In this document: piece after piece, positions 47,177 to 61,300 of the stretch
Numbering within the stretch: the first letter of the stretch is position 1
How the letters are laid out: each line of letters opens with the position of its first letter
From: Thozetella sp. PMI_491
Lineage: Eukaryota > Ascomycota > Sordariomycetes > Chaetosphaeriales > Chaetosphaeriaceae
Direction: 5' to 3'
NCBI GenBank assembly: GCA_021432635.1
Contig: MU270027.1
Span: 868,001-932,000 of the forward strand
Length of the DNA stretch: 64,000 bases
Translations under genes and position numbers: made by a program
The notes under the pieces: generated by a model
Databases searched by the model: none
What the model saw: only the letters and a program-made list of their open reading frames with translations
What the model was told of the DNA's origin: nothing

Positions 47177-48354
47177 GACATCGGCGATCGCGACATCCGT
47201 TTTCATTCAAACGGATGCCCGGAAAATGGTTTAAATAGGTTTTGCAGGCGAGAAGATGCGAAAACGAGATGGGGGACGATGAAAAAGGGGTGGTGATGGG
47301 ATATTCCTGATTGACGAGGTCGTGGGCGACGATGAAATGGCCACTGTAAACGATTTCTCGTAGTGCTGCGTGGAGGAGTTTGGTTATCTGGATACAGTGC
47401 GCGTACCCAGTGAGGAAACTTAAAAAATTTTATTAGGTAAAGGGGGGCCGGCGACAAAGCGGAACGCGACGGACAAGGAGGGGGAAGAGAGGGAGGGGTC
47501 TGCACTCGCACCAAGCCCGTTCCGTCTGGTAGCTGCCACCTTAGTGGCGAGAAGGAAAGAAGGAGGAAGAAGGGGGGGGGGCAATGGGGGAATGGGGGAA
47601 AGTACCTAGGTAGCTTTCAAATCGCCCTGCCAGGAACTACTGGACCATCCGCCACCGCCCATTTGCTGCTGGCTGCTTGGCTTGTCCCATGTACCTCCAG
47701 GCGCTCGAAAAGTGGCAGCTCAGCCAGCTGCTTTCACCCGGCTGCAAAGGCCATGCCCTGGGCCAACTAGAAGTGATTAGGCAGATGAATATCCCAGCAC
47801 CATTGGACCACCCTGGCGGTCTTTCATCCGGCAGCTGGACTGACATGGCTGGTTTTTGCATGTTGGTCCTCTCAGGTAGCAGTAACAAAAAGGAAAGAGA
47901 ATGCACATGCAACGCGTGCACAGCAACTTGCAACTTGACATGAACAAACCCCATGCACTCTTGAAATTATGAGCAAATTCGGTCAGAAATCACCCGCCAC
48001 GATTGCGAAGAGAAGAAGCAAGACTTCGAGCATAGTCACTAGACTGGGCGGCGAGAGAAGAATTCTTTTTTATAAGGAAAAACAGAATAGGAAGCCAAAA
48101 GGCCTGGGGCAGTTGAGATGCGGGCGAAAACCCTGGAGTTGTTTATGTAATCTAACCAGTACAAAATCTCTTGCTTGCGCTGCTTGACCGGAGCATGTAC
48201 CCCTGCACTGCAGGCTCCGTCATCCTCACACTACACTACCTTGGGTTTGCAACCACTTCTCGAAGGGAACAAGGTTTTCTCTCGAGAAGCAACATTCTTG
48301 ATCTCTTCCGGCTTGCGATTTCTCCAAGGATCGGGAAACTCGCTATCGCCCAGG
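47177..48354. promoter_or_regulatory. Shared divergent spacer EAF1 / SPP2
   Basis: 1.2 kb between divergent starts. It contains a G run at about 47571-47581 and an AT-rich stretch at 47418-47440. The AT-richer part before SPP2 (47960-48180) would suit its promoter. No coding sequence is recognised. Confidence 0.5.
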
Positions 48355-49275
48355 ATGGCGGACTCCAAGTCGTCGCGTGTTGCCATCAAATTCGGCCACA
48401 CCTCCACATCAGATTCTTCGAGCAAGGGCCGGCCCAAGCCACCTTCTTCGCTCGGCAAACGGCATAGGGCGCATGCGATGTACGATGAGTCTGACTCGGA
48501 CGGAGAAGATGGAATCGAGGGTCGAGCTGAGGAAATAAGTGGCTATGGCCCCAGCGGCGCCTGGAACGACGACCGCAAGCGCAGGCACCGCCGCGATCGC
48601 TCGGCATCGTACGAGGAGAGACGGCGGCGGTCGACCTCCCGGGAACGGCACCGTGAGCGGAAGGATCGACGAGGAGAAGGGCATGCGAGGCAAAACGGGG
48701 ATGCCAAGGATGTTGAGCCGACGGAAGACGACAAAGCTGTTCAGTATGGATTAACTATCAACAAGAAATCCGACCGGGGATCGGCCAACAAGAAGGAATC
48801 AGATTCTTGGAGAAATCACGACAGGAGCGATGCGGAGCGAGGTGAAGGGGAGCGCACCAGCCGCGGTCCAAGGACTGCCGACGAGGAGGCGCTGGACGCT
48901 CTCCTCGAAGACGAGCCCAGAAAGCGAGCATCCGCGTCAGGCGCGGACCGTGACGACTATCGGTCACTTCCTATCGAGGACTTTGGCGCCTCCCTACTAC
49001 GAAACCTTGGTTGGGATGGCAAGATGAAAGGCAAGCCCATAGAGCCTCGGAAGCATGGCAATCTCACTGGCCTTGGATCGAAAAATGCGAAGGAAGCTGA
49101 GGACCTAGGCGCATGGGAGCAAAAGAAGCCCAAATCCCGGCGACTTGATGATTACCAGCGGGAGGAAGAAGTTCGCCGCCGACGGCGCGATGAGCGGCAC
49201 GGAGAGTCCAGTTACAAACGCGAGAGAGAACGGGAGCGGGAACGGGAGAGAGAACGATACAGGGAGAGGCGCTAG
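48355..49275 (+). CDS. SPP2: G-patch pre-mRNA-splicing factor SPP2 (GPKOW-like)
   Basis: SPP2 is the G-patch partner that recruits and stimulates the DEAH helicase Prp2 before the first splicing step. Single exon, 306 aa. I chose the ATG at 48355 (MADSKSSRVAIKFG) because this start matches the family; the frame is open upstream to 48175 but that part is unconserved. Motifs are IKFGHTSTSD near the N-terminus, VQYGLTINKKSDR in the middle, then RSLPIEDFGASLLRNLGWDG, the Spp2-type G-patch (about residues 205-245, continuing GNLTGLGSKNAKE). The C-terminus is an RE/RR-rich charged tail, (RE) repeats over about 20 residues. Surrounding regions are basic and Arg/Ser-rich. It converges on the sugar permease gene, 365 bp away. 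Confidence 0.93.
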   Translation: MADSKSSRVAIKFGHTSTSDSSSKGRPKPPSSLGKRHRAHAMYDESDSDGEDGIEGRAEEISGYGPSGAWNDDRKRRHRRDRSASYEERRRRSTSRERHRERKDRRGEGHARQNGDAKDVEPTEDDKAVQYGLTINKKSDRGSANKKESDSWRNHDRSDAERGEGERTSRGPRTADEEALDALLEDEPRKRASASGADRDDYRSLPIEDFGASLLRNLGWDGKMKGKPIEPRKHGNLTGLGSKNAKEAEDLGAWEQKKPKSRRLDDYQREEEVRRRRRDERHGESSYKRERERERERERERYRERR

Positions 49276-49640
49276 GCCTAGGCCCATCATGTCCATGCAT
49301 GGTATCCCTCGGACCTTGACAGCCAAGACCATCCGTCCGGAAGCATGACCTGCGTTGAGTTCTCGAAACCGCATATTGTGACTCGACTGTAGGTGCTCCC
49401 TATTGCGAGCTACAGGGAGAACGAATGGCATGTGCGTCTTGAAGTGGGTATGCACCGGAGGCCCCCAATGCCTCACTTTGTCCAGCGATATCAGCGCTAA
49501 TCCGCAAGATAAGGGTATATCCAAGACCAAAAGTCCATCCAGCCTTTCCTTTTGATTGTATGAGATGTACTATTATCCACAAGTGCCCGCTCGTCTTCCG
49601 GGCCAGACTGCTCCAAAGGAGGAAGGTTTACTACATTTTA
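49276..49640. other. Convergent spacer SPP2 / permease
   Basis: 365 bp between two stop codons, presumably both 3' UTRs. Nothing else is recognised. Confidence 0.5.
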
Positions 49641-51458
49641 TCAACGCTTCCCGTGTGCATCAACGGTGATGGTCCGGGCGCGATCGATAGAAGGACAGTC
49701 GGATATGTCGCTCAGCGAGGTGGGCTGGGCGCTTCGCTCCAGCTCGGCCGCTTTGGTGCTGCTAAATTCCTTCACGGGCACCCTGTTTTGGAACAAGAGA
49801 TCTAGCTCTCGGGTCGAAATTCCTTGGGTCGTGGGGATGCGAAACCAGGTGTAGGCGAGGCCGACGCTGCACATGCCGGCGTACAAGAAGCCCGCCTTTG
49901 CGCCCCAGCCCCAACTTTCTTCGTCCATCCCGACCATCTTCGGCGTCAACACTTGGTTCGCAACTCCCACAAGAAGGTAGCACCCACGCGCTACCGCCAG
50001 GGATGGTCGCCGCAGGCGAATAGATGGAATCTCAGAGACGACGGAGTAGCACACGGGCCCTATGGTCAAGTCGTATACCGCTGTGTAGACAACCAGAACG
50101 CCGCCTGCGGACCAGCCTGCATAATCGCGTGGCAAGAACGAGAAGGCGCCAAAAGCTGTGAGCAACACCGCCATCGATAGCAGCCCACCCAGGTAGATCG
50201 CTCGGTGACCGAACTGTCGCATGAGCCACCACGAACCAACGGTGCCGGCAATCCCGGCCATGGGGAGGGCGACATTGACGGACAACGACTGGCTTGCGTC
50301 AAGGCCGGCGGCTTCGAAGAGCTTGGGAGCCCAGGGAACGATGCTGGACCCGCAGAGTGCCTGGATGAGCCAAGCCATGCACGAGATTTCGGTTCGTCGC
50401 CTGTCAGTGCCTTGGAAACAGCTCCACTCGAGCTTCCTCCGCAGCCATGCGATGGGCCCAGTTCCTTCGAAAGAGAGGCCCCTCCGACGGGAACGCTGTC
50501 GGCCCTCTTGACTCATGGTGTGCTGCATCAGGGCCAGCCTTTCCTCGGCCAGCATCTCGGAACCGTGGCGCACCAGTTTTTTGGTGACAAGACGGGCCTG
50601 GTCAACCTGATCTTTTTGGAGATGCCAATATGGCGACTCCGGGGCGAAGGGTACGAGGAGGAGAAGCACACCGGCGAACAGCCAGTGGAGTGCAAACGGG
50701 ATTCGGTAGCCCATGTCGCCCATTTGGGCTTCGAAGGCCTTGGCGACAGCCGACGCCAGGAGCTGGCCTAGAACCCAGCACAGATTGTTCCAGGTGGTTA
50801 GAACCGGGCGAAGCTGCAACGAGGCCAGCTCAGAGCTGTAAGCCGGGCTGGTGATGGAGAAAACCCCCCACGGGATGCCCTGGACCAAGAAAGCAACGGC
50901 GAGCCACTCGACAGTCGAAGCCATAAAAGGTAGGACGGCGGCAAGAGCGGACATCAGTAGCATCCATTGCATGGACCGCTTGTACCCCAGATACGCGGTA
51001 AGCGGACTTGCGAGACCAGTACCAATCAACGAACCGAACTGGGCGGCGAGGGGAAGAAGCACCCTCCATTCGTACTCTACCTAGGGTCATGTTGGCACCG
51101 TGCGCACGTCCCAGCATGTGTCAATGCTCACCTCATAGCCACCCAAGGCAGGTTCATACGCTCCAAACCTTTGCTTGAACACAGGGAAGCTGAAGAGGTA
51201 TGTGATCAGAGCGAGGCCGTACCCTTCCATTACGATGCTCCCGGAGAATGCAACGGAGGCGAGGATGGCACGCAGGTCAGCTACAAGCACCTCCTTGAAG
51301 CTCATGCTCTTTTCCCGCCTCTCGGCGGCCAAAGCCAGGTCCACATCGTAAGAGGAGGCCGGAAGTCCTGGCGGGTTGGTGCTGTCCGTTTCGGGGTCGG
51401 GAACGCGGCCCTCGACTTGCTTTACCGTCGAGGAAGTCGGCAACTTGTTGAGTGACAT
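49641..51458 (-). CDS. MFS alpha-glucoside (maltose-type) permease
   Basis: This is a plasma-membrane proton symporter of the MFS sugar-porter family, most like fungal maltose/alpha-glucoside permeases. Two exons (minus), 51458-51132 and 51080-49641, are joined by a 51-nt intron (GTGAGC...CTAG) and give 588 aa. The cytosolic N-terminus reaches AERREKSMSFKEVLVADLRA, then TM1 GSIVMEGYGLALITYLF. Family motifs are GYKRSMQWMLL after TM2 and QGIPWGVFSITSPAYSSEL, which is typical of alpha-glucoside carriers. PESPYWHL (about residues 252-260) is the sugar-porter PESPR variant before the central loop, and later helices around WAPKLFEAAGLDASQ follow. About twelve hydrophobic segments are present. It is divergent from the maltase at 53453, so a shared sugar-utilisation role is likely. 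Start 51458 was preferred over the in-frame 51530. Exact substrate (maltose, trehalose, sucrose-type) cannot be read from sequence alone. Confidence 0.92.
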
Positions 51459-52352
51459 GGTGGAGAGGATGCTCGCTGCAGGCAAGCTTTCATGGCGCAC
51501 GCAGAGCATGGCCCAGGCCGGAGACGCCAATGAGCCATCGACCGACTTATATGCCAGTAGGCCTAGTGGTCACGATAGTCTTTCTAACTGGACATGGCAG
51601 AGCCGGCCGCATGACAAGACCGTCCGTTTTCGGCTCTTGCCATGGTTGAATGTAGCGGCAGCGTTGATCAGTATGCCTCGAACTAGGCCGGAGCGCAAAC
51701 CTTCACCTTCGGTTCACTTCCCTGTTCTTATCCACTCCGCTCCCGCCCCTGATTCCCATTGCCTATCTAGGCATAACAGTAGCGACGCTCTACGACCATA
51801 GTCGTGCCTAGACCTTGGTAGACAAGAGGGAAGCCAAGATGCAGGCTTCAGCTAGAGTTAGACAGGATGCAATTATTGCCGTGCGCGGCGAGAGTCGATG
51901 CCTTGCACAAGCGCCTGGTCGAGCCCGAATCCGGGAGGGGGAGGGAGGGCTTTTGCAGCATCCTTAGGAGACCAAAAGCTTATCTTGGGAAACACGGCAG
52001 CAGGTCTCCGTTCCCCGAGCCGCTGCAGTCGCATTTCGAGATAGCTCCAACTCTGCTGGTAACACAGGAGCAAGGGAAAGTGAGACATAGATACAACGCC
52101 ATCAAAGATTACGGAAGTATATCGGCGAAGCAGTGCCCGGGGGCGTAGGTGTTGAAGGCATATATCCGACTGGCCAGTCTCGGAGAGAGAGACAGAGGAT
52201 CTTCATCTACACAGCTCCTGTGACTGAGGACCCTTATCCAGACTCTGTCCAAGATACCTAGTAACCTCACGCAAGCACCCATGTGCCTGCTACGTGGCCG
52301 GAGGTCTGAGATAGTCCTACCCACGTTGCCACGCTTCCGCATTGCCCTAGTC

Positions 52353-52366
52353 CGGCGCTCCGGCGG
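52353..52366 (+). promoter_or_regulatory. Possible AmyR-type site CGG-N8-CGG
   Basis: The sequence reads CGGCGCTCCGGCGG, giving CGG triplets eight bases apart. A second one lies 63 bases downstream at 52416-52429 (CGGCGGGGCACCGG). Zn2Cys6 activators of starch and maltose genes bind this layout in Aspergillus. Support here is only the pattern and the flanking genes. Confidence 0.25.
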
Positions 52367-52415
52367 GATTTGCAGGTTCGACAGGCGTGCCAAGGCATGC
52401 CAACCTACACGTCTC

Positions 52416-52429
52416 CGGCGGGGCACCGG
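52416..52429 (+). promoter_or_regulatory. Possible AmyR-type site CGG-N8-CGG, second copy
   Basis: Second CGG-N8-CGG in the permease/maltase spacer, 49 bases after the first ends and about 1.0 kb from each start codon. GC content makes chance occurrence plausible. Confidence 0.25.
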
Positions 52430-53386
52430 CATTCCACTGACTCGACCAGTCGTTGCCGTCGTGTATTTGAGTCCTTTGACAGCTTGATATCGGCCGGTCC
52501 TGCCCGCATCACCCCGCAAAGAGCCCAAGGTTCTGTCCGGCGTGTCACCGCCTGGGGCAGCCGGTGTAAAAAGGGGTTTGTGGGCGGTCGTTAGGGTGCG
52601 CGAGGCCGGCAAGCACGTAGCTAGGCTAGCAGCGGGTCTGTCTGTCCGCCTGCAAGGTCTGGCGTTGGGCTGCATCTGGTAAGAGCGAGCGCCCACACAC
52701 TTTCCACGTGGGGGGGGGGGGGGGCCTATGGCAGCGGCACCACACCGCTCGCTCGCCCATCATCCATGGGAAGAACCTCCTTGGGTCCTCGTATGTAGTG
52801 TGACAGGCCCTCGACACTCGACGCTCCCGTTTCCTCAAAACACTCCACTGATGTGCCTTGACCTTGACTCCCCCGGCGCCGTCGCGGGCCTGGCTGGGTC
52901 CTTCGCCATCGTGCCGATTTGAGCGAAAGTTTCGCCGACGTCCCAAAATCCCACTCTCCTCCGGGTTAGCCGTCAAGCTCATCGCACCTCGTGATCATGG
53001 AGCTAGCATTGCCGTCGAGCATTTGGCCTAGCCGATAGCTAATTATGTATGGAAGTCGGCCGTTCTCGTAGCGCCTATCGAGGCCCCCGGGTTTCGATTT
53101 GCAAGCTCCAGGCGCGGCAGGCCCCCCGAGTGGAGGTTCCTGCCTGCAAAGTCCCAGGAAGGTCCTAGGCACTGGCTCTCGGTCCCAGAAAAGCAGCTGC
53201 TAGTGGCGCGAAGAAATGGATGATGCCGTAGAGGAGCCAGAAAGAGAGACATTAAGATCGAATAAAAAGGCCAGCCGCCTTTTAGCCCTCTCGCGCAGCC
53301 AGCGTCCCTCAATTACTGCCTCCTCGCTAGCGCAGTCCTATACCTAGACGTCTAGCTAGACCTTCCTATATCCGAACCCGCCTTGA

Positions 53387-55569
<2,183 letters not shown>

Positions 55570-58182
55570 TTTTTCTTCAACTCGGTGGTTGGTCAGCCTA
55601 AGCCCGTGGGTGTCTCGCTGTGGTCTATTCCTCTGGATTGTTGTTAGCGAACGGGGTTCCGGGCGGGGGCCGTCTAGATGTAAGCCACAGTGGTTCGGTC
55701 AAGACGCAGCACACAAGGGGCAGCAGCATGTGATAGCAGTTGTTGATACGGCACGCCGAGGCGTAAAGTTTGTAGGCCAAAAATACTACATGCTGCCGGT
55801 TGCGCAACAGTCTACGGAGTGGGCCCATGGTCGGCGGGGAATGGCGTAAAGCGATCTCTTCCTACGCTTGCATAGAACATAGCGCTGAGCTTGCGGTAGC
55901 CTCTTGCTGTAGTGTATCTGCGCTTGCCTTGTCTTGTACGACCGGCCGGGGAGTTTCCGTAGGCCGGCACCCGCCAGTTTCCGTTCAGGAGTCGCTCGGG
56001 TTCCGCCTGGTCGGCCGAATACCTAACAGCCCGTTGGAAAGGCCGTGATGCGGCTCGCGCGCTAACAGCAAGACACACCCATTGGAGGTACTATACTTCC
56101 CCAGGATACTTCTTTGGTGGCTGAGTGGCTTGCTAGGCTTGGGGAAGGGGAGGAGGGGGCGCGGGGGGGAGGACTTTGCTTCTAGTTGGCCCACCGTCAT
56201 TAAGGTGGCTCGCTATAAGCCGTCTAGCTGACGGTAGCCTGCCCGAGGGAGGTCTGGGAATTGAACAGCGACTGTCTTTCCTATTTGCTATCATGGGCCA
56301 TAAGAAGAGTAATGGTCCTAGATGCAAGAAGGTTGCAGGGCCAACTCCAAGCCAAAGCCGACAAGGGTCCTGCTGGTTCTCAAGCCCTCATATCTGGCTG
56401 GGCTCTGTCTGGCGTCTGTCTCGTACTGTTTAGAGGATGGCAGCGGCAATGGCAATCTGCTCTCGCCTACAATGGAGTCCCGGGTACTGGCAGAGCAAGA
56501 ACAGAAAGCCACTCCAGTGCCAGACCACAGACAGAGCAGGCAAACCTGAGCACATGGGTCAAGTAAAGCGTGCATCGGGCTGTGAAGGGGGTGGGATGGA
56601 TCACTGGGATGCCGCGCCGTGCCTCTTGGCGTTGCTCATGGCGCAGAAAAGTGGCCCGCGCTGGTGGGCCTTTGGGGCCAATTCCGGCTGCAGGCTGCAG
56701 TGTGGGGTAGGGGCGAATCAACATCGGCATGGTCAGGTGCCCCGGCTCGCCTGGGCTTTGTCTGGAAGGACCGCCTAGACGGAGGCGTGGGTCCAGAAGG
56801 AAAGGGGGGTGTGCAAGAGGTCGAACTTTCTGATCACATGTGAATTCGCTACATTGGCCGCGTCCAGGCGGGTCCAGAAGGGGATGCGGCAGCCACGAAT
56901 GAGATGCGCGCCTAGCTGGTCGAAGAGGGCGTCTTAATTTCACCGTACATTTTCGTAGCCGCCGTGGCCAGGCCGTGGCAGGCCGAGCAAGGAAGGCGTG
57001 TAGCGACCAATTCCGGTTGACAAGAGAGCGGCCGTGTATCCCGGATGGCCCGACGAGGGAGAGAGAGACAGGAAGCCTCCGAAACCCGCAGAGGGGAAAA
57101 AAATGCAAGGTAAAAGGTGCATCCGAAATAGACGGTCTCGCGGGTTTCGCAGCGGCCGATCGCTGGACCGCTCGCGCGGATAGGCCGGCCCGCCGCTAAC
57201 CTCGGGGCTGTTGCAGGGCCCATGGATGCGGTAATACCCAGTAAACCCAGTAAACCCCCCTATACGAAGCCACCCCTAGACCCCCGCTCCCCTCTCCCCC
57301 GGCGAATCCGAAGCCAGGGAAAAAAAAAAGCAAGCCGGCTTTTAACAAACCTCAACGGCGCCATTCGTCCAGTGTCTCGGACGGTGCATGGCTCGAGTGT
57401 GTCAGCCGATCATCGCCCTGTCGCACGTCCACCATCGCCTTGTCGTAAGGCTGGTATCGACTCGTATTTACCGGGCTCGCCCCCCTCTTCCCTCCTCAAG
57501 ACTCAAATCGGTTCTCGGGCTGCCTGACCGTCTGTTGAACCCCCTTTGTGGCAGGTGCTAGAGGTGTGGCACTTTTTCTGGGAACTCAGACCCGCTTGCT
57601 TTGTACAGCGTCAATCGTTGCGCTTCCCGGCGAAACGTCTCAAAAAACAGTTTACACGGGGTACGACGTGCTAATTACTACGGAAAGGCTCGAGAGTCAC
57701 CGTCGTACGCCGTACTACCCCCGCCGGCCACGGCCCGCGCGAGCAAGATCCGCATACACGCACACCCTCTCCCTCTCGAAAATAAAACTGCTTCAAACCC
57801 CCCCCCCTCTTCCTCCTCCTCCTACTCTTCTACGAAGTACAGTACCATTGCCGCCGAACTCTTCTCTCCTGCATCCCAATCCAAAGGCGGCTCGGTCGGG
57901 ATCGCAAGCACACACCCACACCTCAGCACCGCAGGGCTGCGGCGGAAGCTCACCACGTTTTCTCAGCTCCTTCCTAGCTCCTCTCAGTCACGGTCCAGGG
58001 GGTGGACAGGCTCAGCAAGCTAGACGTAATAATATCAGCACGAATCCCAACAGATTTGTCTTCTCCTCCCACCACCTCTTCGGGGAAGGATTGTCGCACA
58101 CTTAGGAACGCACCCTCTCGAGCCTGTTGCACTCGCACACGCGTGCACACGCGTGCGCACAAACAGCCCTTTCGGCCCCAAC
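55570..58182. other. Intergenic, no gene recognised (includes INSIG leader)
   Basis: 2.6 kb after the maltase. No coding sequence is recognised. The last 500 bases, 57700-58180, are pyrimidine- and CA-rich with C/T tracts (57800-57840) and GTGCACACGCGTGC repeats at 58130-58160, consistent with the promoter and leader of the INSIG gene. Confidence 0.5.
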
Positions 58183-59400
58183 ATGGAGGACATACCACAG
58201 GACCGGGACGGCGGTGACAGCCCCCAGATCGTCAGGCCGATCCCCCGCAGACCCTTTAACCTGAACCTCGTGAACGCGACGCCGCCCGAGGAGGAATCCA
58301 CCCCAACGACCCCCAGCATCAACGCCAATGACCTGCGCTTCCTCGACCCCCGGTACCAGGGCCAGAGCCAGTTGCCCCTCGACGACAACAGCCACTCCCT
58401 GAGCCGTGCCGCCTCGTATATGAACCTCACCTCCTCCACGCTCTTCGGCATCTTCTCGTCCTCGTCCCTCGGCCGAGACCGCTTCGACGACCGCGATGAG
58501 CCCGCGACCCCTTGGGGCACCGGGTCCATGACCCCCGCATACCGCCCCGGCATGGACGACGCAACCTACGAGCTGATGCGGGAGCGCTCGAGATCGCAGT
58601 CAGCAAGACGGCCGTCGTTCGTGTCGGACCGCGGCAAGCAAGAACCAGAGCAGGCGACGCCTGCATCCGCCGCCTCTCTCTCGTTCCGCGCGCTGCTGCT
58701 ATTCGCCCTAGGCACCGGCTATGGTGTCTTGGTCTCGCAGCTCCCGAGCCAGCAGAACCTCGCCGCGCTAGGGGTCGACACGGCGCTAGATGCGGGATTC
58801 GACTGGCAATACCTGGCCATCTGGGGCGTGGCCGGAGTCCTGCTCGGGGGCTTGCTGCCGTGGTTCGACCGCGTATGGGAGGACACTTTTGGAAGGGGAG
58901 AAAGGGCGCTGGCCAAGGGCGCCAGTGAGGAGAAGCAAGGCAGCCCCGAGACGGACTGGGCGTTGGTGGTCCGGGGCATTGGCGCCTTTGTTGGTATTGT
59001 CTTTGCCATCCGGAGGCTCCCCTGGGCCTCGACACTCCAGGTGTCCGTCGCGCTGGCACTCGCCAATCCCTTCCTGTGGTATCTAATCGACCGCTCCAAG
59101 CCGGGCTTCTTGCTCTCGGCTGCAGTGAGCGTCGCCGGGTCGGCCCTGCTCCTCAGTCTTAAACCGGACGTGATGCCCGCACCTTCCTACTGGTCGCCCT
59201 CAGACCCGCTAGACCTCAATGGCACGAGCAGCCGCCGCCCCGAGAGCCTCGGGGGCTTTGCGAGCCAGGAGACGGTAGAGACGACCGTGTGGATGGTGAG
59301 CGTGCTGTTCTGCAGCTGCTTGTGTTTCGGCAATATCGGAAGGCGCCTGGCCTTGAATAGGTCGGCGGCCGCGAGGGGACGATGGGGCGGTGTTCGGTAA
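58183..59400 (+). CDS. INSIG-domain ER membrane protein
   Basis: INSIG proteins sit in the ER membrane and bind sterol-sensing partners, regulating HMG-CoA reductase (Nsg1 in yeast, InsA in Aspergillus, Ins1 in fission yeast). Single exon, 405 aa, from the ATG at 58183. The first 160 residues are polar, Ser/Pro-rich and probably cytosolic, with many SP/TP sites. Six hydrophobic segments follow at about residues 165-188 (SLSFRALLLFALGTGYGVLV), 207-227 (WGVAGVLLGGLLPWFD), 262-281 (VRGIGAFVGIVFAIRRLPWA), 288-305 (NPFLWYLIDRSKPGF), 308-326 and 367-386. The WGVAG, GAFVGI and LWYLIDRSKPGF blocks are INSIG hallmarks. Within the last segment is a Cys cluster (FCSCLCFG). Confidence 0.92.
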   Translation: MEDIPQDRDGGDSPQIVRPIPRRPFNLNLVNATPPEEESTPTTPSINANDLRFLDPRYQGQSQLPLDDNSHSLSRAASYMNLTSSTLFGIFSSSSLGRDRFDDRDEPATPWGTGSMTPAYRPGMDDATYELMRERSRSQSARRPSFVSDRGKQEPEQATPASAASLSFRALLLFALGTGYGVLVSQLPSQQNLAALGVDTALDAGFDWQYLAIWGVAGVLLGGLLPWFDRVWEDTFGRGERALAKGASEEKQGSPETDWALVVRGIGAFVGIVFAIRRLPWASTLQVSVALALANPFLWYLIDRSKPGFLLSAAVSVAGSALLLSLKPDVMPAPSYWSPSDPLDLNGTSSRRPESLGGFASQETVETTVWMVSVLFCSCLCFGNIGRRLALNRSAAARGRWGGVR

Positions 59401-61300
59401 TATCACGCCTCCAGCCAGGCCCGGGAAAGGGGCTCGCCATGAGCAGATATCTGGAATAGGTTAGCATTTCGGGAGTCCAAAGCCTGGGGGTTCCACGGCA
59501 TCAATTGGGTCTGGATCTTGGCTAAGTCATTTGGACGGCGAAGGTTTTTTGATGGGGGGTTACGATTCTGGCAGGGTTTTTCGGTTCTCAAACTATCCAT
59601 TTTGCATGTATGATGAAAAAAGTAATGACTTGATACCTCTTCTCTCACAACACCCAACGGCGATGGAGTGCTGGGGGTTTCACTTGCCTCGATGCGTCCT
59701 CGAGGGCATACTCGCACCAGTCACTCACTTGGTGCCCCTCATCACGATAGCGGACAAAGACGACGGACGGCCAGCGTATTATTTGTGTACGGCTAGCACA
59801 ACCCTATGCAGCTAAGCCAGCTGAGGTGACCGAAAGACAAGCTAGGGTAGAGCAGCTACGGCTTTGTCGCTGCTCGGCCCGCTCGTTCCGTCTGCCTGGC
59901 GGTTCGGGGCAAATGCCTCATCGAGGTCGAGAGCCTTCCTTCTCTGCCTCCCAAGCAACCCAGGCAGTGATTCCAAGCTAATAGCCGATGCTCCTCCATC
60001 TCCCAGCTTCTGTTCCGTATGTGGTGACCAGCTCGTGTGCTCCTCAAGTAGACTCCCGGGTACACCATGAAAAGTCCTCCTTTGTACTTCTGTTCCCTTC
60101 GTTATCATTTGTCGCAGCAGCTAGAATCGGACTCGGGGGCCTCGATCTTGCCACTGAGTTGCCATGGTCGAGAGAGCCGGAAGCGACCTCGGCAAGATTC
60201 AGCGAATGGGGCATGGCATCTAGTCGGATGACCGGGATGGCTCCTCTCAAAACTCTAGAACAAAAGAGGATTCGATGATGATCAGATTTTCCCTACACCA
60301 AAAGGAACTTAACAAGGACATGAAGCTGACCGAATGGTACCTCTTCGGCGGATTGGCGAGTAGCTCGACCTTGAAGTCGGCTACTCAGAGAGAGTCGCCG
60401 ACGCGAGCATCCGCAATGTCCACTACCTGCTTTCTCAGGAACCCATCATCGGTGAGGATGGACTTCCGGTGGGTAAGGCAGCCGTGTGCATTGTACTGGC
60501 CGCTTGTTCTGGAGCAAGTCCCACGGTACGCCGGCGCCAGGTTCCCCTTACCCCAGATGTCTACGCCAGAGGCATGGAGTAGCTTCAATAGCCGCGCTCT
60601 CGACCACGTTGGGCTTCGGTTGCAACATCCGCGCTTGTGCGGCGACTAATATGGCCTTGAAGAGGTCCAAAATCAGGGTATATGGGGTATGTGAGCTGGG
60701 ATCAATGGGAGTTGGCTCTGCGTCCCGCTGAATAGTTATTGTTGGGCGGTCCGCTGTGATGCTCGTGATTTTGACAGTAGAAGCTCCCGGTCCGAGCCTG
60801 ACCAAGCCTAACTCGAAGGACCGTAGTCCACGAAGCCCAGCATAAGTGGAGAGAAAGCGAAGCAGCTGGGTAGTGATAGTGCATAGACCGCACATCCCCC
60901 TTACTTCAATCGTCAATCCTGCAAGCTCTCGCACTCGGTCCCCAAAAATTTCAATGCATTTGTAAACTGATGGCATTTCCGTGCCATGTTCCAGCCATAT
61001 TCCTCTAGCACAACAGTTTGGACGGCCAGGCGGCTATTTCGGTTGACTGATGCCATGTACACTGACAGTCAATGGCCATCGAGGAATCGAAAAGTGTTCA
61101 ACTATCCAGCAGCAGCTTAGCCGAGTGCCGTGCGCCGGCCGCCGGATCGCATTTAGCTCACCCGGTAAAAACACTGGAGAGCCTCAAGATCCTTCTTGAA
61201 ACCCTTGCACACCAAAGTAGGTGCTTGATGGTTGGCGCAGCCTGTTTCGTGTGCCGAACATTAATGTCAAGCGGTGGAACTTATTAGACCGCTTTACGAC
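59401..61300. other. Intergenic with broken coding-like stretches
   Basis: No intact gene could be modelled. Several stretches between about 59840 and 60980 read like protein in shifting frames. On the minus strand these are 60976-60548 and 60108-59842, with a middle frame interrupted by a TGA near 60383. A 72-codon plus-strand frame without start runs 60364-60579 and competes with it. I could not assign a family on either strand. Confidence 0.4.
60364..60979. pseudogene. Possible decayed gene, family and strand uncertain
   Basis: On the minus strand the frame 60976-60548 (142 codons) ends abruptly. A second frame carries sense on through ILTDDGFLRKQVVDIADAR to a TGA near 60383 and then continues open in the same frame. 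The plus strand has an equally protein-like open frame 60364-60579 (for example VHYLLSQEPIIGEDGLPVG) flanked by two TAG stops. Either reading needs at least one frame break or stop to be removed, so decay is more likely than an intact gene. Family unknown. Confidence 0.25.

Noticed and set aside
52109-52696. 195-codon open frame between permease and maltase, considered as a linked regulator
   Set aside because: It has no Zn2Cys6 cysteine pattern and no domain; composition matches chance translation of GC-rich spacer.
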